From: Beverwykella pulmonaria
Lineage: Eukaryota > Ascomycota > Dothideomycetes > Pleosporales > Melanommataceae
Direction of reading: 5' to 3'
DNA length: 64,000 bases
NCBI GenBank assembly: GCA_001599595.1
Contig: BCHH01000007.1
Coordinates: 182,027-246,026, forward strand
The first letter of the stretch is position 1; every line of letters starts with the position of its first letter. The notes below the pieces were generated by a model. The model was given only the letters and a program-made list of their open reading frames with translations. It did no database searches and had not been told where the DNA came from. The position numbers were made by a program, and so were the translations under genes. This document shows, one piece after another, positions 34,692-45,556 of the stretch.

Positions 34692-36834
34692 TATGGCGGC
34701 GAGGAAAGCTGTGGGTGCTATGCGGGCGGGTTCCTCTTCTTGTTGCGAAGGTCGTCCGAGGGGTTGTTGTCGCCTCGAACTTGGCAGATGACGTGCGTAA
34801 TTTAGAAGAGGGGTGCACGTCGGCCGGCGAAGGTGTGGAAATCCACGGGCAGAGTGTATAATTGAGTGCTGAGGAGACAAGGGGGATATCGCGGGCGTTC
34901 GTGGGTGGGGCAAGGGAGAGAGCACTGTTAGACGAAAGCGGTGCGAAACCAGGACGCACGACTGGCTGCAGACTTGGCATGGAACTTTGTTAATCCGCTC
35001 GGACCACCGTTCCTTCCCATGTCGCTGATTGCAGGTACGCAAATCGAGTAAGACATCACGAGCACGAACGCACCTTCTGCCATATTTTGCTTAGCCAGAG
35101 TCGCTCTGCATATATCACGCCTTGCCTGGCTTTCGCATCGGTACATCGTGTTGTCATCTCCGAATAAATACTGCTTGCCTTCGCAAAGCCTCTTGTGGAT
35201 ATGATGGCATGGTGGTATGCTCTTGCAATTCTCTCTTTCTCACTCGCGCTGGACTTTCTTGAGAAGCTAGCTCGGGCGTATACGAACGTATGCAACGGAT
35301 GGGTTGGGGTTGCACAGACTGCCACAATACATTTCTTCATTACGTATATATGGGGCTCGTCGTCTGAGACCAGAAATATTGATATAATCATACGATACAT
35401 CTCTCTACCTATCAAAGTGAGGCCTTTTCGCCCTGCACCCATAAACGAATGGTTGTCACGTTGCAACACCCTGGAGCTTGGAACAAGTTTCCACTTTCCA
35501 AAGGTTCTGGCCTGCCCCGATCTTGTAATAGGCGAAGTGAATTAACCCGACTTCACACTACTCTACCGCATCAGCCAACAGTATGTATGCCATGAAATCC
35601 AATGCTTTCATCTCACCATTCGGGTGCAAATGAGATATCGTTTGTTACAACAGGATGCCGTGCCCGTTCATCTACGGTTCATGCTTGAAGCTGTGCAATG
35701 ATTCGTTCATCCTTCTCGGCTACTGAATCACGGTAAGGGCCTAAAATATTCAAAACTGTGCACTGTTGTCCTATTTCCGCCAAAATGAGCGACCAGTCAC
35801 AATCTGCTCCGCAAAGGGTTCACGGACGCACGGACGCACGGACGTTTGTGATTCGAGCCCTGGAGCGCTCGGGCCTCACGCTGCGTAAGCGCGCGGAGAG
35901 CCGCATAGCACGGATCAGCACTCCGGCTAAGGCTGCTTGAACAGCGGTCTTACATCATGAGTCGCAGCGTCGCGCTCTAGAGCAGTTGGCGCATACCATA
36001 GCATGTGCCATTGTATAATTCCACACAGCAGATACAATAGCACCTTACTTAGCTGAAGCGATTCTTCCGACCTCATGTTCGGATTGAGTCTTTATCGAAC
36101 GCTTGGGCCTTCAGTTCGGACTGCATTCATCTGCAGCTTTAAATCCATGCACGGCGTTCATCAGTAGCAGCCCCACATGGATATTAACCGCGGGACCGCA
36201 CCACAGTCGCAACCAAGGATCATTGAAGATAAGGCAGCGCAAGCTCTTTGTTGATGTATAACTCTTTGTGGTAGAGATAAAAGACAACTAGACTGATGCC
36301 TTTGACTTCATTTCAGAATGAAACAGCATTCATTGTTCATCTACACAGGTTACATTGACGTTAATGAGGAGCGTTTGGCGACGCACGTGCTAAATAAAGG
36401 GCGAATGCTGCAACTCTGCCTGGGCAGTTGCACAGCAATACATTCTAAGATAATACCAAAAGGACTGTTCCTACCACGTATAGTCCGATTCTAGCCACCA
36501 CGCAAAACCATCAAAAGAACTCTGAGACCAGGGTGTTCGCGATCTCGAAGACTTTACGGAGTTACCACTGTGGGATGCACGGGTTGCGGTCCAAATGTGA
36601 AAGTGAGGCCGCGCGGCTAATTTGACGAACGGACCAGGCGTTGGCGGGCTGGGATCACTCGCGCGTAATCACTAGCGCGGGGCTTGGCGAGGCTGGGGAT
36701 TCCCATGAACTGCCTCGACCGCGACTTCTCCCTCCTCCACACCACTTTCAGACTCATCCAACTCGCGACACACCGCCCGTGCCTGCTCAAACCCATTTGC
36801 GACAACCGCCTTGAGTGCGCGAAAGGCATCGACG
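34692..36834. other. Gene-free interval with a short GC-rich repeat
   Basis: About 2.1 kb between the divergent PP2A and Ulp1-like genes, so it should contain both promoters. An 8-bp unit (acggacgc) is repeated three times near 35823-35846. A 116-aa plus-strand frame at 35195-35545 has no recognised motif and overlaps an equally long antisense frame, so I do not call it. Confidence 0.5.
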
Positions 36835-39287
36835 ATGCCCAAGCGTGACTTCTCCACACTGCAAGGCATGGGCGACAGCAATCACGACGACTGCACGCTC
36901 ATTGACGGAGAAGACAAGCTTGTTTGTACCCACACCTGTCGCGTTCTCCGCTTTACTGATCACAGCAGGACTCTCCATATCTAACCGCACTGCCTCCAAT
37001 CCCAGGCCAATTCCCGGGCACATCGTATTACATCGCCTCCAATAGCGCAGCTGAGCCTTCGGCTACTTTCACCTCAACCTTCACCACAGCGTTGCGCCTC
37101 GCGCCAACGTATGGCTACTTCAACAACATCTTCAACAATATCAAACACAAGTTCTTTCGTAGGCAGCAGATTTGCGCCAAGCCTGTCTGCCGCGTGAACG
37201 GGTCGCGCAAGAAGATCCTTCTCGACGTTGGTCTTGCTGATGAACCCGTCACACCCAAACAACATGCGCGGGACTCGATCGTCCGCCGCAGCAAAGAGTC
37301 TAAGCGCACCCTCCTGTCATCATCACCTACCTCAACTACACTCTCGCCATCTTTGAGCGACTGGTGTCCAAACGCCACGAGTACTCCTCCTCTCGCCGAC
37401 AACCACATCATCACCCTCTACAAGAATACGTCCGCGACTTCGAGGTCCTCTTCTTCTAATGCACTCACCTACAAGAATGCACCGGCAACTCCAATTCCAA
37501 CTCCGCATATTACAGGGACCTTCTACCACAATGATTCAACGACGCCATCTACATTCAATGCACCCACATACGAGAATGAGCGCACGACCCTGACGCCATC
37601 ACCATATAAGACACCTGCCGACATCGTATACTCTGCTGATTGGCTTGAGGTTGACTCCAGCACTCCCTTGAACAACAATTCGCAGGCCACCCGAATGCCA
37701 TTCACACCGATCGATGGATCCAATCGCGACAGTGTGCTGTCAACTGCCACGCCAGCGATACACATCAACAGTACCGTCCACAAGAATGCGTCCGCGCCTC
37801 CGCTGTCATTCATTGCAACTCGAAAGCCGTTTATTCCAAAGCGAGTCGCTGAGTTGCGCGGAAAGAAGGCTAGCGCCGCCAAGCGACAAGCCGCGCAAAA
37901 AGCTGAGCTACAAGCCGCGCAAGAAGCCGAGCTGCAAGCCAAGCGCTTTGCCCGAGACGTATACAAGGTGTACCAAAATATTCACGAGTCTCCCCCACCG
38001 ACCCCGCCGACACCATCAGAGCTTTCCAATTCTTTCATATGCGACAACCCCGCCAAGGATAATACACTCTCTTTCGAGTACGAGAATGATCTCTCTAACC
38101 TTCCCGACGCCCCGACTCCAAGGAAGACCGTGACAATTTCCAAGCAGCAGAAATTCAAGCCTTTCTACAAAGATGACGCCGTTGCGAACATGCTCGACTC
38201 TTTCGTGGAAGACATTCTGTCGTCTCCAATGACATCCCAGTACGACGCGGAATACAATAGTATCTCTCCCAATGGCCGCGATAATATCAAGTCTCCGACC
38301 TACGCAGACCCCCAAACGCCGACAATGACACCCCAGCTGGCAAATCCTAATAAGCTGCTGTCCTCTTCCTCTCTCACACAAGGAGCGCCCGAGATCGTTG
38401 AGACAGTCGGGTTCCTCGGTGTACCCACTGAGACTTGGGAGTCATCCGACGAAGATGAGGATTCCGTCGACGAGTCATCGCTGTCTGTAGAGTTGGCGGA
38501 CGAATTCAAGAGCAAGGCTACAATATCTCCTAAGAAGACCATCACACTACCTATCCCGCCTCTGGTCACCCCACTTACGGAAGATGAAAATGCCAAACTC
38601 GAGTGCATCGCCAACAAGGTTGGCTCTATGGGTGATACAGCCAGTGTTGTCCCAGGTAAACTTACTGTGCATGACTTCAAGACATTGCTTCCGGGGCTGT
38701 TCAAGGGAAACACCATTGCTTGGCTGAATGACAACATTGTCAATGAGTACTTGAATATTCTGGTAGAGCATCAGAAGGCTGCACTTGGATTCAAGCACAA
38801 GAAGGGTGGTCCCGCGCCCCCTGTACACAACTTTGTCTCACAGTGGTTCGGGTCCAGCGCGGAGAATGTCGCACGATGGGCGGGTCGAAAACAGCTTGGT
38901 GAAAATCAATTATTGGATTCCAAACTCGTTCTCTTCCCGATCTGCCACAACGATCATTGGCGCCTGATCGCTCTCAAGCCCCAAGAGCGCGAGATTCATT
39001 ATCTGGATTCGCTGGATCAAGCTCAAGACGAGTACGTCAAGAAGATCCTTAAGTGGATGCGGCTCGTAGTGGATAATTTCAATGAGGCCGACTGGACGGT
39101 CACTCAGACGCAAGAGAGTGTGATGCAACTCAACGGCAAGGACTGCGGTGTATTCACTTGCCTTAATGCACTCGCACTGTTACGCGGAGTGGAGCCCAAG
39201 AGGGTTGTTGCATGCAAGGGAATGGATGATGCTCGGCGACGCATCGCAACAACTCTCATCAAAGGACATCCAACCACGGAGATGTAG
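36835..39287 (+). CDS. Ulp1-family SUMO protease with long disordered N-terminus
   Basis: Model: exon 1 36835-36925, an 80-nt intron 36926-37005 (branch-like ctaac, acceptor cccag), exon 2 37006-39287; 790 aa. The large frame is open from 36960 but has no early ATG, so an upstream first exon is needed. This one keeps phase but has a weak donor (gtaccc). Seen: about 560 residues rich in Ser, Thr, Pro and Asn with charged coiled stretches (KKASAAKRQAAQKAELQAAQ), then a C48 peptidase domain. The triad is His (about 680, ICHNDHWRL), Asp (about 697, HYLDSLDQ) and Cys (about 743, QLNGKDCGVF) with the oxyanion Gln. Known: Ulp1/SENP enzymes mature SUMO and remove it from targets. Two decayed relatives lie at 48.8 and 55.4 kb. 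Confidence 0.87.
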
Positions 39288-39568
39288 AGTGTTGGATTTG
39301 GGATGAGAAATTTGGCGTTCAGTTTTTGGGTTTTTGTGCATTTTCACACACAGCATCGGGCCCTATATTAATGCGGAAAAGGACTGGGCACCGGGTGGGA
39401 TTTTGCTGGTTTGCGTTTGCGTTTGTTGTTTTATGCTTTTGCATAACAAAGGAGTTTGCTCAAGGTCCACTTCACGACGACATGACCTGATACCCTATAG
39501 ATTTGTACCAGTAGCACAATAAGAACATGAACGAACTATCATCCATTATATAAAAGAGACCCAGTTTC

Positions 39569-39788
39569 GAGTGACAGCCTGAATCCTTTTGGAGGGCAAC
39601 GAAAATCTAGCCTCGCGGCCTTGAGCTTAATCGCATCTACACGACCGTACTGTAGTGTACCAAATAGTAGTATTTGCAATGTCCGTAATGTTCTTTAACG
39701 TGAGAGTTCTGATTCTATTGGAGAGGTACAAGAATCTAGCGATAAGCCTGTAGCCTCAGGCTACATTCACGCGACCCTACTCTATCTG
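39569..39788. repeat. Diverged direct duplication in the 3' intergenic region
   Basis: Two segments, about 39569-39657 and 39702-39788, share the order ttggag, a long near-match around aatctagc, and cacgacc/cgcgacc followed by tact. Spacing is about 133 bp. This is an old local duplication. It lies in the 521-bp gap between the convergent Ulp1-like and MDR genes, which otherwise shows nothing. Confidence 0.45.
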
Positions 39789-39808
39789 CCAACCTAGTGG
39801 GTTGGAGT

Positions 39809-41071
39809 TTACGCTACCTTGATACAGAGTTTTCCAAAATGCTTCTGATCCCACATGTACTCATAACCCTCCTTCAGGCTCTTCAAATCGAACACCTTCT
39901 CGTCGACGATGGGATGTATGTCATTTTGTTCAATGGCGCGATTCATGTCCTCGAACTGGAGCCTAGATCCAACAAGCAAGCCTCGCACGGTGCAAATATT
40001 GTTCTGTCAGCTCGTCAGCAACTGCATCAACTTAGACGAACTCGAGCCGTGACATACCAAACAGTCTAGGAAAGATGGCTGTTGTTTGTCGAAGCCTCCA
40101 ATGAAGCCGATGATAGAGATGACTCCATCGATCTTAATCGCCTTCAATGACTGGGCCATTGTCGTCGGGCCTCCCACTTCAACCACATGCTCCACCCCAG
40201 CCCCACCGGGAGTCAGACTCTTTGCCTGCTCCCCCCAATTCGGGTTCTCCTTGTAGTTAATGACGTGATCTGCCCCGTATTTCTTCAGGATCTCAGCTTT
40301 CTTCTCTGAGGATGTTGTTGCGATCACTCGTGCTCCTGCAGCTTTAGCAAACTGAGAGACATTGTCAGAATGTAACGTATCAGATAGAAAAATGGCGGAG
40401 TCAAACCTGAAGGGCAAAGATGCTGACACCCCCCGTTCCTTGTGTTAAAACAGTCTGTCCAGGTTTCAGTGCCCGGCTCTCGAGGCCATAGAGCGCATTC
40501 CAGGCCGTGAGAGCGGCGCAAGACAACGTGCTCGCCTCCAACATATTCAGGTTGGAAGGCATATGCACAAGGCCTTGCTCGTCGAACGCTGCGTACTCGC
40601 GAAGGGTTCCATCCATGACACCTCCAAGGCCTGTGGTGAGAGATGCGCCGTCGAGCGATCCGCCAAGGTGTCCTTGGCTGAAGAGGGTCACCACTTTGTC
40701 TGGAGGTAGCAGCATGTTAGCAATAGCTCTCGTACGCAAAAAGTCCAGAAGCCCACCTCCAGGTTTGAATCGCGTGACACGAGACCCAACAGCCTCGACA
40801 ATTCCAGCTCCATCAGACCCTGGAACGACGCCATCTTTGACAGGAAACGGATATTTTCCTTTTGGGATAATGAGGTCACGGTAGTTGAGGGAGACGGCGT
40901 GGACTTTAGATAGTTAGCGAGAAGCGACGATGAGCAGGAAATTACATGTGTACTTTTCACGAGCACATCTTTGTCGCCGATCTGCGGCACTGGCGCCTTC
41001 TCATTCAGTTTCAGCGAGCCGAATCCCGACTTTCCTTCAACAGTCCATTGTAGAGCGGTAGTAGGTGCCAT
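39809..41071 (-). CDS. Zinc-independent MDR-family (quinone-reductase-like) oxidoreductase
   Basis: Model: exons 41071-40954, 40903-40757, 40699-40407, 40351-40058 and 40003-39809; 348 aa, phases consistent, introns 50-57 nt. Seen: a GroES-like N-terminal domain (HAVSLNYRDLI, GSDGAGIVEAVG) and a Rossmann domain with TVLTQGTGGVSIFALQFAKA and GARVIATTSSEKKAEILKKY. The C-terminus is DQKHFGKLCIKV. The catalytic-zinc Cys of classical alcohol dehydrogenases is replaced (NYRDL), so it belongs with the zinc-free reductases. Known: such enzymes reduce quinones, enones or carbonyls with NAD(P)H. The substrate cannot be read from the sequence, and no biosynthetic partners flank it. Often auto-annotated as alcohol dehydrogenase; that activity is not supported here. 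Confidence 0.93.
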
Positions 41072-42444
41072 GCTGACTCACGTGAAAGTGTAGTCGATTA
41101 AAGAAGATGGGCGTATGAGGATGGTATGGGTTTAAATGATGCAGTCAATTAAAGTGCAGGGGCGGTACCCGACGATATATATACTGCTGCTACACATGAT
41201 GTGGGGTCTTGTGGTGACGTTTTTAGCTTCACTTTAGTACCTGGTAGTACCTGGTATATTCGATTAGTATATTATCCTATTTCTAAGCTGCTGTGTAACC
41301 TAGGGCTGGTGTGGACCTTCGATCCTGAGCTTCAAGTCTGTTGCTGTGGCAAAATAATACAACGATGAGGTAGTCTCGGATATTCCTCGGGCGCGTTCGG
41401 GTCTCACATTGGACATGATGCCAGGCTGGGTTCTCGTGCGTGTCTAACAGAATCGGGACTTAAGTTGCCCGGTATACGGGCCATTTGGACGCGAATCCCA
41501 CGTTTTCTTCGAGGAGAACAACAGGGCGTCCCCAATGCGGGTTGTAAACGTTTTGTTAATAGATACAGATTGGCTGAGTAGGCCATCTTAGATGCTTACC
41601 CTTTGCTGGAATTTTCTTAATTCCCCCTCCCCTCCCCCCAAAGATGACAACAAGCAGTGGAGATAGGCTGGGCCCCTGCTTTCCCATGTTCGGCGTCTTC
41701 TTGGCTGCGCACACTTACACCAACAACCTTGGGTGTGTTGGCTGTACTGCACAGGGTTGTCTTGCTAAGGGGATGCAACGAGTGGGGAGTTGCAATCCGC
41801 AAGCTCCACAGCGTGTCGTTCATGCAATTTTTGTCTCTTCTGGTGCAAAGTGGGGGAGCCACCAAAGAACCGGAATCTAGAAGCGCCGGGAATGTAGACC
41901 CTGAGGCACAACCGAATGCACGTCGCTTGCGAGCGCTAAGTTTAGAGTAACGTTTCACGAACCTCCTCTCCGGAAATCATCCTCATGGCACCGGGCCGAG
42001 AAACTCTTGAGCAATCCATCGTGGTCCGCTCAACTTCAATCAGCCTTGGGAATTATATAGAATAGAACAAACTGGAAAATTTTCAGGCGTCCACTGACGC
42101 GTCTAAGGGTTTTAGTGCTGATGTTTTCCTGTAGCGCTGAGCTCAGTTGTGGCTGGTACATGGCCCTCGCCCGCCAACTTCAGCCATAATCATTAACCAT
42201 GCTTGTCCATTCCTACGGTTCGAGTGCTGGCGCTCGAACCGCGACAACTTTCGTCCGTCATGTCTCCCCCTCTCCTCTATCGTACACACAACTTGTGCGA
42301 CTCAACTCATTGCCTCCATTGCGCGAAGGGAAGGTAACCACATTCATCCTTGGGCGGGAGCGCATGAATAACAGCTACCCCGTTCTTCGATTGAGAACCC
42401 GTATCCAACTTCACAAATATCCGATCCGCACTCAGTAATTCACC
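41072..42444. other. Gene-free interval (divergent promoters) with a short inverted repeat
   Basis: About 1.4 kb between the divergent MDR and membrane-protein genes. At 42216-42224 and 42233-42241 there is a perfect 9-bp inverted repeat (cggttcgag / ctcgaaccg) around an 8-nt spacer, in the likely 5' region of the downstream gene. The overlapping frames at 41617-41958 carry no motif. Confidence 0.5.
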
Positions 42445-44852
42445 ATGGCTACCCCGGGGAATAACCACTCGTCGCCCTCTTCACGATCCGTGTCTCCAGA
42501 GAACTACCCCGAAAGACCCTATGACCCTTTCCTCTCGCCTCTGGACCCCGTCGAGATGTCTGAGTTCTCGCGAACGTCGCAGGACGCAAAAGACACTTAC
42601 AGCTTCCAGAAAGCACCGTCGCCCAGCGAGTCATCACTTCGAAACCTACCTTCGGGATCGTATTACCCTGCGTCGCGGGGCGATGCGGCGAGCATTACAG
42701 ACTCTCCAATACCGGGCCGCGGCCGCTTTCAAACACAAACATGGGGAGGAACGGCATCGCTATATTCCCTGGGCTCACTGAGCCAGTACAAGACGGTGGA
42801 TGCGGACACGCAGGCGTTGGTTGACCGAAGAGTGGGAGAAATAGCCCAATGGGAAATACACTGGATAACCCCTGCATTTATCGTCGGCTTGTTTGTGGCA
42901 GGCGTCATGGCAGCTATTGGACACCACCTCTTTTATGCTCACCTAAACGGCAAGCCGTCCAGTGAGCAGCTCAAGATGATAAGATATGGAACGGCATTGG
43001 CCTTCTTTGTTAAGTCTACGTTGGTAGGATGCGTCATTCTTTGCTACCGGCAGAGGATATGGCATACATTTAGGACGAAGGCGATGACGATGAGCGCCAT
43101 TGATGGTCTGTTTTCGGCAACAGAAGACCCGACTCAATTTGTGAACTGGGAGATGATACGGAATGGCAAGCTGGCGACTTTTATGGCCGCGTGCAGTTGG
43201 TAAGTTTCTTGCAAAATTTCCCTAAATCTGAGTTGGAAGTACTAACAAGCATTTTAGGCTGTAAGTTTTTTTTCTTTTCTTTTTTCTTTTCCTTGTTTTT
43301 CTTTCAAGAATGCCCTGCCGGGTAGTTCCACACACTAAATTTGTACAGCATACCAATCGCCTCTATCTTTTCGCCAGCTGCACTCACCTCAGAATCCCGA
43401 ATCACTTTAGATAACCTAGGGAACTGCTCCGTTGCGACTCTTAATTTCACACACGAATCATTGTACGATTTTAGAAACGTAAATAATTATCCTGGGGCAT
43501 CTCTTATCTACCTTAATACAACAGATATCAAAGCGCAGACTGATGGCTGGTTCGATTACTACGACCAGCCCTCTAAGAATGCAAGGCGACTCACCGTCAC
43601 GGCTGCATATCTCCGAAAGCCTGCGACATATCCCAAAGCCTCTAATGAATCCTGTGGCGTCGGCTGGAACTGCACCTACACCATCACCTTCCAGGCCCCA
43701 GGATACAAATGTGAGGACCCCAGCCCGAACGATACACCTCCATTCAACCTCAGCTTTCTGGCGCCCGAAGGAAAGAACGTCTATTATTCCGTCGTGGACC
43801 TGGGCGACTATACCAGCCCGCAAACCGAAACAGATGATAACGGCATGCCTATCGAAGGTCCTCCTTATCCAGATTCTTTAGGCGTATTCGAATCCGAACC
43901 CGTTCTATGGATAGGCTATTCACTCAACACTTCGAAGCCCTACGATAAGTCCTCACCATATGCTGCCCTGTGGGTTAATGTCCACGAGCCCAAGATCTTC
44001 AAGTGCGTGCTTCATTACACAGACTACACCTACGAGTTCAAGTACGAAGAATCCCTTCAAACCACAACCCTAATCAAAAGAGATTTCCTCAGCCCCGTCA
44101 TCTCCGATGGTGACTCTGTCAGCCCGCGCACCGACAAAGAAAAATACAAGATGACAGCCACATTCCACGCCATGGGTGCACTTTTGCGGAACTTCCTACG
44201 GGGTTCCATTGTTTTCAAAGCAGACTCGAAGTACTTTGTCACCAAATCAGACGTCTCCGAGACTAGGCTCATGGACTCCGCTACCTCATACCCCGTAGCC
44301 GATTTCATGGAGCAGGTACAGAGCTTTTATGAAGACATGATTATCACGCTCTTTAGCGAACCTTACCTCGTTGTCGCCGATAAGGAATCTGTTCGTTGCG
44401 ACAAAACTGTAAGGGAAAACGTATTCGTGTACCATGCGGGATATATCTGGATCGGATACGCCATCGCTGTCGCTGTTGCTCTTGCTTCAATTTTCGTGGG
44501 AGCTTGGTCCATCTTCCAGAACGGCGTGTCGTCTGATATACAATTCTCCCGCATCATGGTCACAACACGGAATCCCACGCTCGACAGATTGAGCGTTGGC
44601 GCTTGTTTAGGAGGCGATCCATTCCCGAAGGAACTTACCCAGACGAAGCTGAGATTTGGGGTTCTCCTTGAAGATGATCCGAGGGAAGGCCCGCTCGGGA
44701 GAGTTGAGCACTGTTGCTTTGGTGCTGCAGGAGAGGTAAAAGAAATCGTCAAGAATGGGACGTACGCAGGACTGAAGAAATGGAGAAGAGATCACAAAGA
44801 AGAGGTGGGCGATGTATCGGAGAAGGAAGCACTACTGAAGAAGCAGTATTGA
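42445..44852 (+). CDS. Fungal multi-pass membrane protein of unknown function, with a 3-nt microexon
   Basis: Model: exons 42445-43199, 43258-43260 (GCT) and 43349-44852; 753 aa. Seen: a Ser/Pro-rich cytosolic N-terminus (about 140 residues), then TM segments near 140-165 (TPAFIVGLFVAGVMAAIGHH), 183-203 (FFVKSTLVGCVILCYR) and 245-265. A large extracellular-type domain follows with many N-glycosylation sequons and paired Cys. A final TM near 610-635 (YAIAVAVALASIFVGAWSIF) leads into a cytosolic tail. The microexon restores W-L-I-P across the third TM; both introns have gtaagt donors, and the first has a consensus branch (ctaac) and attttag. Skipping it keeps frame but yields C-I-P. Known: related fungal proteins exist but have no established role; some carry an unsupported deformylase label. 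I assign no function. Confidence 0.88.
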
Positions 44853-45556
44853 ACACACAGCTAATCTTGACCCCACCTATTTTTATCAATATGAGAGCAT
44901 GATGGAATCGCAGCAGCGTCGATGCGGCCTTGAGGACATCTATATCTCCATGCTACCACCACAAGGAGGAATATAGGGAAATGGGCCTAGCTTTGCTAAG
45001 TCCCGCTGTACATACTAGCAGGGCATATACCACCTCGCCAGACCATTTGGGGACACCCACCTAAAATGTACGGCATATTAATGTTTGAGCATTGGGAGGA
45101 GTTTGCAGCACTTTTTGTAACACTTTCAAGGGCATTTGGGGCTTGGGCAGACATCTGCATTTAGCGGTATCATATTGGGATTTGACGAGTTTCGCTTGAG
45201 ATACCCTTCTTCTTTCTTGAACGACATTAGCGATATTGAATGTATTCTGTTGAGATGTGCAAATGGCTCGGTGGATCTTATTGTGTACTCTCTCGTTCTG
45301 ATGACTTTCTTGACTAAACTTGGCGCTTGCTATCAGCATGACTTGGGTTCACACGTATCTCTTCTCATTGCTAAAGACCTCAATTCTGGGCGAATGAAGT
45401 AGGGAAAGAGATGTCGAAAACCTCAAAACTAGGAATGGCTTTTAACGCTACTGCTGGATCTTCCAATCAGAGGGATGCTTGGCACCCCGCCGTCGACCCC
45501 ACAATGTTGTGAAAAGTTCACGTCGAGCACCCAAAGTGGACGCAACTGCAACCCAC
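44853..45556. other. Gene-free interval
   Basis: This 704-bp stretch comprises the membrane-protein 3' flank and the TYW1 promoter. Short overlapping frames on both strands near 45061-45402 are without motifs. Confidence 0.5.

Noticed and set aside
35056..35545. Overlapping 116-aa (+) and 137-aa (-) frames
   Set aside because: Mutually antisense frames with no recognisable motif in a promoter-bearing interval; chance openness is more likely.
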